From assembly GCF_000003605.2 (NCBI RefSeq), contig NW_003107105.1, positions 44,570 to 56,455 of the forward strand: a stretch of DNA of 11,886 nt. The letters are read 5' to 3'. This DNA is from Saccoglossus kowalevskii (taxonomy: Eukaryota > Hemichordata > Enteropneusta > Harrimaniidae). The notes under the pieces were generated by a model that was not told the origin of the DNA, searched no databases, and saw only the letters and a program-made list of their open reading frames with translations. Positions 8,431 through 11,886 of this stretch are shown here, in pieces. Each line of letters starts with the position of its first letter. Positions within the stretch are counted from its first letter, which is position 1. Both the position numbers and the translations under genes were made by a program.

Positions 8431-8520
8431 TGGGATGGGATGAGATGGGATGAGATGAGATGGGATGAGATGGGATGAGATGGGATGAGATGAGATGGAA
8501 TGGAGCGGGTTGGGATGGAA
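8431..8520 (+). repeat. TGRGA pentamer / TGGGATGAGA decamer array
   Basis: About 18 pentamers of TGGGA, TGAGA and close variants; the decamer TGGGATGAGA repeats almost perfectly from 8461 to 8490. The plus strand is purine-rich and free of C over most of the array. It keeps frames open on both strands (plus from 8475; minus giving Ile-Pro-Ser-His repeats), which are artefacts. Confidence 0.92.
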
Positions 8521-9118
8521 TTCAAATTACAGATATTAAGTACAAGACTGATAAATCAAACGTCAGTCGGATTTTTAAAAAAAAGGTTAATATCACAAAA
8601 TTGACTGCAAATATGGTAAATTTGATAGTGTATATCAGAAACAGCATTTTTTTCCAAAACAAGGAGGCATGCATTGCAGTTTTCAATATAGTGAAAAAAC
8701 ACAGGGACTGACCAGTATGAAAAATACGGTTAGGTAGTTAATTTAAGAAACAGGAAATAAACAAAATTCCTGTGTATCATATTACAGCAAACATTGGCCA
8801 GACATTCTCATTCATAATAGCAACATTTGCAGTAATAGCGCCCTCTACAGATTTTATGAAAAATATTAACATGATTTTGCAAATAATATTTAATATTTAG
8901 AGGCATTATTAACATCGATGAAATTTTCATAATGTCATTCCGACTTCTTCGTCTAGAGTATCGCAGTGAAATATTCGCTGAGACAAAAATTCATGAAATT
9001 CACTGACTCACGAAATGTCAACTGCTTGACGAGTTCGGCACGACTTGACCTGATCCTGGGTGAGTGTTCTAGTTTCGGTCTATTAACTAAAAAATGTGTT
9101 AAAGTGGAGGAACAATGT
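8521..9118 (-). other. Probable 3' UTR and flanking sequence of the TOCA-family gene
   Basis: This sequence lies directly after the stop codon on the minus strand and has no convincing coding content. The 84-codon plus-strand frame starting at 8966 runs through the UTR and into the antisense of the SH3 exon, so it is a shadow. Confidence 0.45.
8889..8894 (-). terminator. Candidate ATTAAA polyadenylation hexamer for the TOCA-family gene
   Basis: On the minus strand, ATTAAA lies about 225 bases past the stop codon and is the nearest polyadenylation-type hexamer. The nearest canonical AATAAA on that strand is at 7563-7558, with another at 7449-7444, so the 3' UTR could instead run about 1.6 kb. 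No strong GU-rich downstream element follows ATTAAA, so the choice is open. Confidence 0.25.
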
Positions 9119-9261
9119 TCAGAAACATTCTATGTAACTAGTTGGTACATAGCCTTCTTCCACGCCACCTTTGCGTATTTTAGTCCAACCGTCACCCCCA
9201 TCTTTCTCTATCACATCTAGTATCTCGTTCTCTTCCATCGGTATTGCACCTTCACTTTGAG
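9119..9261 (-). CDS. FNBP1L: Last coding exon: bulk of the SH3 domain and stop codon
   Basis: This exon is 143 bases: two bases finishing an Ala codon, 46 codons and TGA at 9121-9119. The acceptor reads gcatttcag. The SH3 core shows the RT loop ([12 protein letters not shown]), the n-Src region after ILDVIEKD, and the ligand-binding Trp in GGDGWTKI. The terminal GYVPTSY motif supplies the conserved Pro and Tyr of the polyproline pocket. With ALYAF from the previous exon, all main PxxP-binding aromatics are present, so the domain should be functional. VPTSYI is a close match to FNBP1L-type members of the family. The protein stops four residues after that Tyr. Confidence 0.92.
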
Positions 9262-11053
9262 CTGAAATGCAACAAACACGCAAAGTTATTAAATATAGCA
9301 TGGCACTGTATGTCATTTGTTGACTAATCAACATAAAAATGCTTTTACTGAATAATTTTATTTTTAAGAGTGTCTAACATTATTTTGATGCACTGTAACC
9401 ATTTAACCATTAGTGTGTATGCTTTCAACTGCTGCAGAACAAGGTCTGACAGTCTATGTCTGTCAAACAAATATGTAACAAACAAATATAGCGTGTATTC
9501 CTTTGACTACCAAATGGCAAAACAACCTACTATGAGCATGCATTCAACTGATAAATTGGTACTTACCTTCAAAAGCATATAAGGCTTTACATCTGCATAT
9601 AACAGGGTCTAACGCTGCAGTTTGTTGTGTATATGTGCCAGAAGTGTCATCATCGCTGTCAAACTCACCAGGTGGGTAAGATGAAGTACTGGTATTAACA
9701 CTGACATCAGCTATACCCGTATCTGGACTGTATACAATATACAAATAATTATTAGTGGATTTATAATGCTACTCAAATACTGAAACATTGAAAGACTTTT
9801 TGAAGATTGTGATCTCAAGTCTAATTGACCAGATGATATTTTTCTTGAGGTAATGAAAAATGCAAAAGCCCTTTCACTATACCTTAAAGATACTATCTAT
9901 AAATCCCCTGATTAAATGTTGCGAAAATAGTGAAGTTTTTATTTTGATATTTCTTTAGTTTTATTGTTTGTTTTTATTACACTTGTTTATTTTTCTCAGA
10001 TGATTTAGTTGTGTAATAAAGTTATTATTGAAAGCCATGAAATAACTAAATAAACTGCATCAATCAAGTTGAGAGAGAACAATACAATACAACCTGTTGA
10101 TTTATACAAATACTCACCTTGTAGGTGCCGTACTGGTGGCGTAATGCGATGATGTTATACTCGACCTTGGTGAGGCTGTAGAGGCTATTGTACTGGCTGG
10201 TGACGTCAAAGAACTGCTGTTGGCATTGGTCTCCATATTTGAGAGTCTATTCTGTTTTGGCGTTCCCTGTGGCGTACTAGTTTTACCATCTACATCACCG
10301 AGGTACATCTACAATAATTAAACATCACAATTATTCTACAGACATTGAGAGCTATGAAGCAATGTTACATGTGATTTCAGTAGGACTATCATCACAAATG
10401 TGCATAAGAATTAAGGAGTACATTCATACATTATCAACATGCCCCCCGTACACTTTCAGACAAAATAAGTGAAGTTACCCTCTAAAATAATAACAAGAAT
10501 TCTTCGTTATCAAGATTCACATATATGAATGCCAGTATTATAAAAAAAGTAGCAACACACTAGCACAAAATACTCAATATAATGTAAAGTATTTTATTTT
10601 CACTTGAAAGTTATTTTTGATATTCTGGATGAAGGAATGATTCAGTGAAAATAAATCCAATAAATACATGTATACCTTTTTCTTTACATTCAACTTGTCA
10701 AAAATCAGTGAAAATAAACTCAATACAAAAAAAGCAGGGATATCTTGTCAGTTAGTTTCAGCTAAAATACTGGGTAAAGTATTTTACAATTTTTGAAACC
10801 ATATATCACTTTATTGCGTAAGCAATGATGTGTAATAAATAGTTATTAAAGTCATAATGTATCATCTACAATTTCAGTATTACATGTTTGAAATTATTTT
10901 TCATGACAGTTCTAACTTACTTGGTATTTTTGTAATTCTGTCCGTACAATGTCGAGCTTCTTGCCATTTTCGGCTAATTGTGCATCTACACTGTTAGGAT
11001 CTCCCAACGCCGGCGTCTTTGTATAAACTTCTTTCATTTTATTCAATGCATCT
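9119..11053 (-). CDS. FNBP1L: TOCA/CIP4-family F-BAR adaptor, C-terminal 208 residues (four exons, 5' part outside window)
   Basis: The coding sequence joins 11053-10921, 10308-10118, 9727-9567 and 9261-9119, with TGA at 9121-9119. Every junction has GT donor and AG acceptor, and the phases agree (codon split 2+1 entering the first exon, then 0, 2 and 1). The product has the end of an HR1/REM-1 coiled coil (residues 1-50 of this part), a Ser/Thr/Pro linker (about 50-125), an acidic patch (EFDSDDD) and an SH3 domain (about 155-206). This order is that of vertebrate FNBP1, FNBP1L and TRIP10. Family knowledge: the N-terminal F-BAR domain bends membrane, HR1 binds GTP-loaded Cdc42, and SH3 recruits N-WASP/WIP, dynamin or formins during endocytosis and protrusion. 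The F-BAR part lies beyond the right edge. Invertebrates usually carry one member, so the vertebrate symbol marks the family, not a specific paralogue. The tail after the SH3 is only a few residues (ending IECF), shorter than I recall for vertebrate members. Confidence 0.9.
9262..9566 (-). other. Intron inside the SH3-coding part
   Basis: The 305-base intron has donor gtaagt at 9566-9561 and acceptor cag at 9264-9262. It splits an Ala codon after its first base. A plus-strand 70-codon open frame covers most of it, but that frame has no recognisable content and is antisense to the intron, so I give it no function. Confidence 0.85.
9567..9727 (-). CDS. FNBP1L: Exon: acidic linker and first strand of the SH3 domain
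   Basis: This exon is 161 bases: one base finishing the Ser codon of the previous exon, 53 codons, and one base of the next codon. The acceptor reads tgtatacag and the donor GAAG|gtaagt. The peptide starts PDTGIADVS, passes through [13 protein letters not shown] and ends CKALYAFE. The Asp-rich patch matches in position the acidic EFDE-type segment just before the SH3 of vertebrate FNBP1L. ALYAF is the ALYDF signature strand of an SH3 domain with Ala in place of Asp. The splice within the SH3 just after ALYAFE means this exon and the last one are both needed for a working domain. Confidence 0.9.
9728..10117 (-). other. Intron between the Ser/Thr linker exon and the acidic-patch exon
   Basis: The 390-base AT-rich intron has donor gtgagt at 10117-10112 and acceptor cag ending at 9728. 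It splits a Ser codon after two bases. I see no repeat or RNA gene inside it. Confidence 0.85.
10118..10308 (-). CDS. FNBP1L: Exon: end of HR1 helix and Ser/Thr/Pro-rich linker
   Basis: This exon is 191 bases: 63 codons plus two bases. The acceptor is tgtag directly before ATG and the donor is ACAAG|gtgagt. The first residues (MYLGDVDGK) continue the HR1 helix, at the place where vertebrate members have a Trp-containing AWLAE-like stretch. Here a Tyr takes the Trp position. The rest is low-complexity linker with 14 Ser and 11 Thr in 63 residues. Ser/Thr-Pro pairs occur at STP, GTP, TSP and ASP, and another TSP forms across the next splice junction. These are possible proline-directed phosphorylation sites (inference). 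The initial ATG is an internal Met in phase 0, not a translation start. Because the length is not a multiple of three, skipping this exon alone would shift the frame. Confidence 0.88.
10309..10920 (-). other. Intron between the HR1 exon and the linker exon, with a 63-base-spaced repeat
   Basis: The 612-base intron has donor gtaagt at 10920-10915 and acceptor tag at 10311-10309, in phase 0. It contains two 21-base near-copies of a motif beginning TCAGTGAAAATAAA (10642-10662 and 10705-10725; 19 of 21 identical). It also contains a repeated GTAAAGTATTTTA motif near 10585 and 10775. These resemble decayed ends of the small palindromic elements at 6.7-7.3 kb, but the match is too short to be sure. 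Confidence 0.8.
10921..11053 (-). CDS. FNBP1L: Exon: C-terminal part of the HR1 (Cdc42-binding) domain
   Basis: This exon is 133 bases: one base completing a split codon plus 44 codons. The acceptor reads tttacag and the donor CAA|gtaagt. The peptide begins [10 protein letters not shown] and ends in TELQKYQ, an amphipathic helix pair typical of the second half of the TOCA HR1 antiparallel coiled coil. It contains TPALGDP, equivalent to the TPxMGDP loop in vertebrate members. From the literature on Toca-1, the MGD triplet is needed for Cdc42 binding. Here Gly and Asp are kept and Met is replaced by Leu, a conservative change, so Cdc42 binding is probably retained (inference). An upstream AG two bases further in would also be possible, but it would remove the base that completes the expected Arg codon. 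Confidence 0.9.
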
Positions 11054-11886
11054 CTGTAAACATAAAATGAAATGATCTGTTACAACTGCACAATGTACAT
11101 TCCACTGTTGTAAATAAACTCCACATAAACAGCACGCACAGAAAATATGGTTATTAAATTAAAATATTCATTATTAAAATATATGTTAATAGCGATTAAT
11201 GTTGATCACAGTCCTTAAAAGGCCACTGACCACCAACAGTCTATAATATCCTTTTATTGATATTTCAATCAATAATTTTTTAATTAATTAAGTCATCAAG
11301 CAGAAATTCCAGACAGGAAATTAAAGGTTTACAATTGCATATGAGTTTATTTATTAATGTACTGTACATATCACTAATGAGTGATCAAGACATTGGTTTG
11401 AAAGATGCCCAGTGCTCCTCACAGTCTTAGATTTACTTCACAAGAAGACTGCTTTGCCTCCCCACAAACTTAATTGCTGTCATATTATTTTTTTTTCAGA
11501 ATATTCATCTTTATACTATGATATGCTTTTTAAGATCTTCTTCTACTTCTTGCTAATTTTAGATAATAATAACTTTATTACACTACTAAAAACCTTCAGA
11601 AGGTTTTTGTATGGTAAGGATCATAAATACAAAGAAAATAAAAAAACATACAATACATAAGAGATAAAAATAAAATGTTAGTAAAATAAAAGAAAAAATA
11701 AATTAATTACTTTCTGTGGTTTTAAAAAATTGTGCTCTTTAAGTATTTTGCTAAAGCTATATTATTCTCCATAATCTTTTTAAATATGGAATTCACATCC
11801 ATTGTGTAAATATTTATTGCACACTCATCAAACAGTTTTTTTCTTTGTTAGATAGCACCTTCACTATTTCCGCCTCAAACCTCACA
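11054..11886 (-). other. Partial intron upstream of the HR1 exon
   Basis: Sequence upstream of the HR1 exon acceptor is very AT-rich and runs off the right edge without another recognisable exon of the gene. It contains a perfect short palindrome with 10-base arms (aaaaaccttc / gaaggttttt) around a single base at 11588-11608. On the minus strand near the edge, a short stretch (about 11852-11733) encodes a plausible but unrecognised peptide with a stop and frame changes. It could be a decayed mobile-element fragment. A plus-strand 82-codon frame here is AT-rich and featureless. Confidence 0.6.

Noticed and set aside
8214-8711. 103-codon minus-strand frame with Ile-Pro-Ser-His repeats and a 78-codon plus-strand frame
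   Set aside because: Both are generated by the TGRGA array.
1-11886. CRISPR array, toxin-antitoxin, phage-defence or other prokaryotic accessory system
   Set aside because: The sequence has spliced metazoan exons and intergenic repeats. No spaced direct-repeat array with unique spacers and no compact operon is present.

Overview
The window looks like AT-rich genomic DNA from an invertebrate animal. The only confidently identified gene has short exons, GT..AG introns of about 0.3 to 0.6 kb, and a product belonging to a metazoan family. Microsatellites, a minisatellite and several small non-autonomous DNA-transposon relics fill much of the rest. Nothing is organised like a bacterial operon, so most long open frames here are chance. 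I cannot name the species.

Right side (9119-11886, minus strand): the 3' end of a TOCA/CIP4-family F-BAR adaptor gene (FNBP1 / FNBP1L / TRIP10 relatives). Four exons join in perfect phase at 11053-10921, 10308-10118, 9727-9567 and 9261-9119. They encode the last 208 residues: the C-terminal part of the HR1 (Cdc42-binding) coiled coil, a Ser/Thr/Pro-rich linker, an acidic patch and a complete C-terminal SH3 domain. The F-BAR domain and the start of HR1 must lie beyond the right edge. The family couples curved membrane to Cdc42 and to N-WASP or formin-driven actin assembly.

Left edge (2-88, plus strand): a 28-codon open stretch ending in TAA, followed by AT-rich UTR-like sequence with AATAAA signals. 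It may be the tail of a convergent neighbouring gene, but I do not recognise it.

Middle (about 0.7-9.1 kb): mostly intergenic or UTR sequence. It holds a degenerate 21-bp minisatellite (about 0.91-1.43 kb) and an (AT)14 tract. A possible small first exon with a CxxC motif starts at 2175. Two same-orientation copies of a piggyBac-like MITE (TTAA-flanked at 2572-2733; longer copy at 6249-6488) are present. Other items are a perfect (TCAGG)7 array, two members of a TA-flanked palindromic MITE family (6683-6795 and 7136-7334), a block of hairpins that is also coding-like on the minus strand (7942-8094), and a TGRGA array (8431-8520).

I found no clear new multi-gene system. The most useful non-obvious observations are the two MITE families, the minisatellite whose 21-bp period creates false 7-residue-repeat proteins, the 2175 mini-exon and the hairpin block near 8.0 kb.
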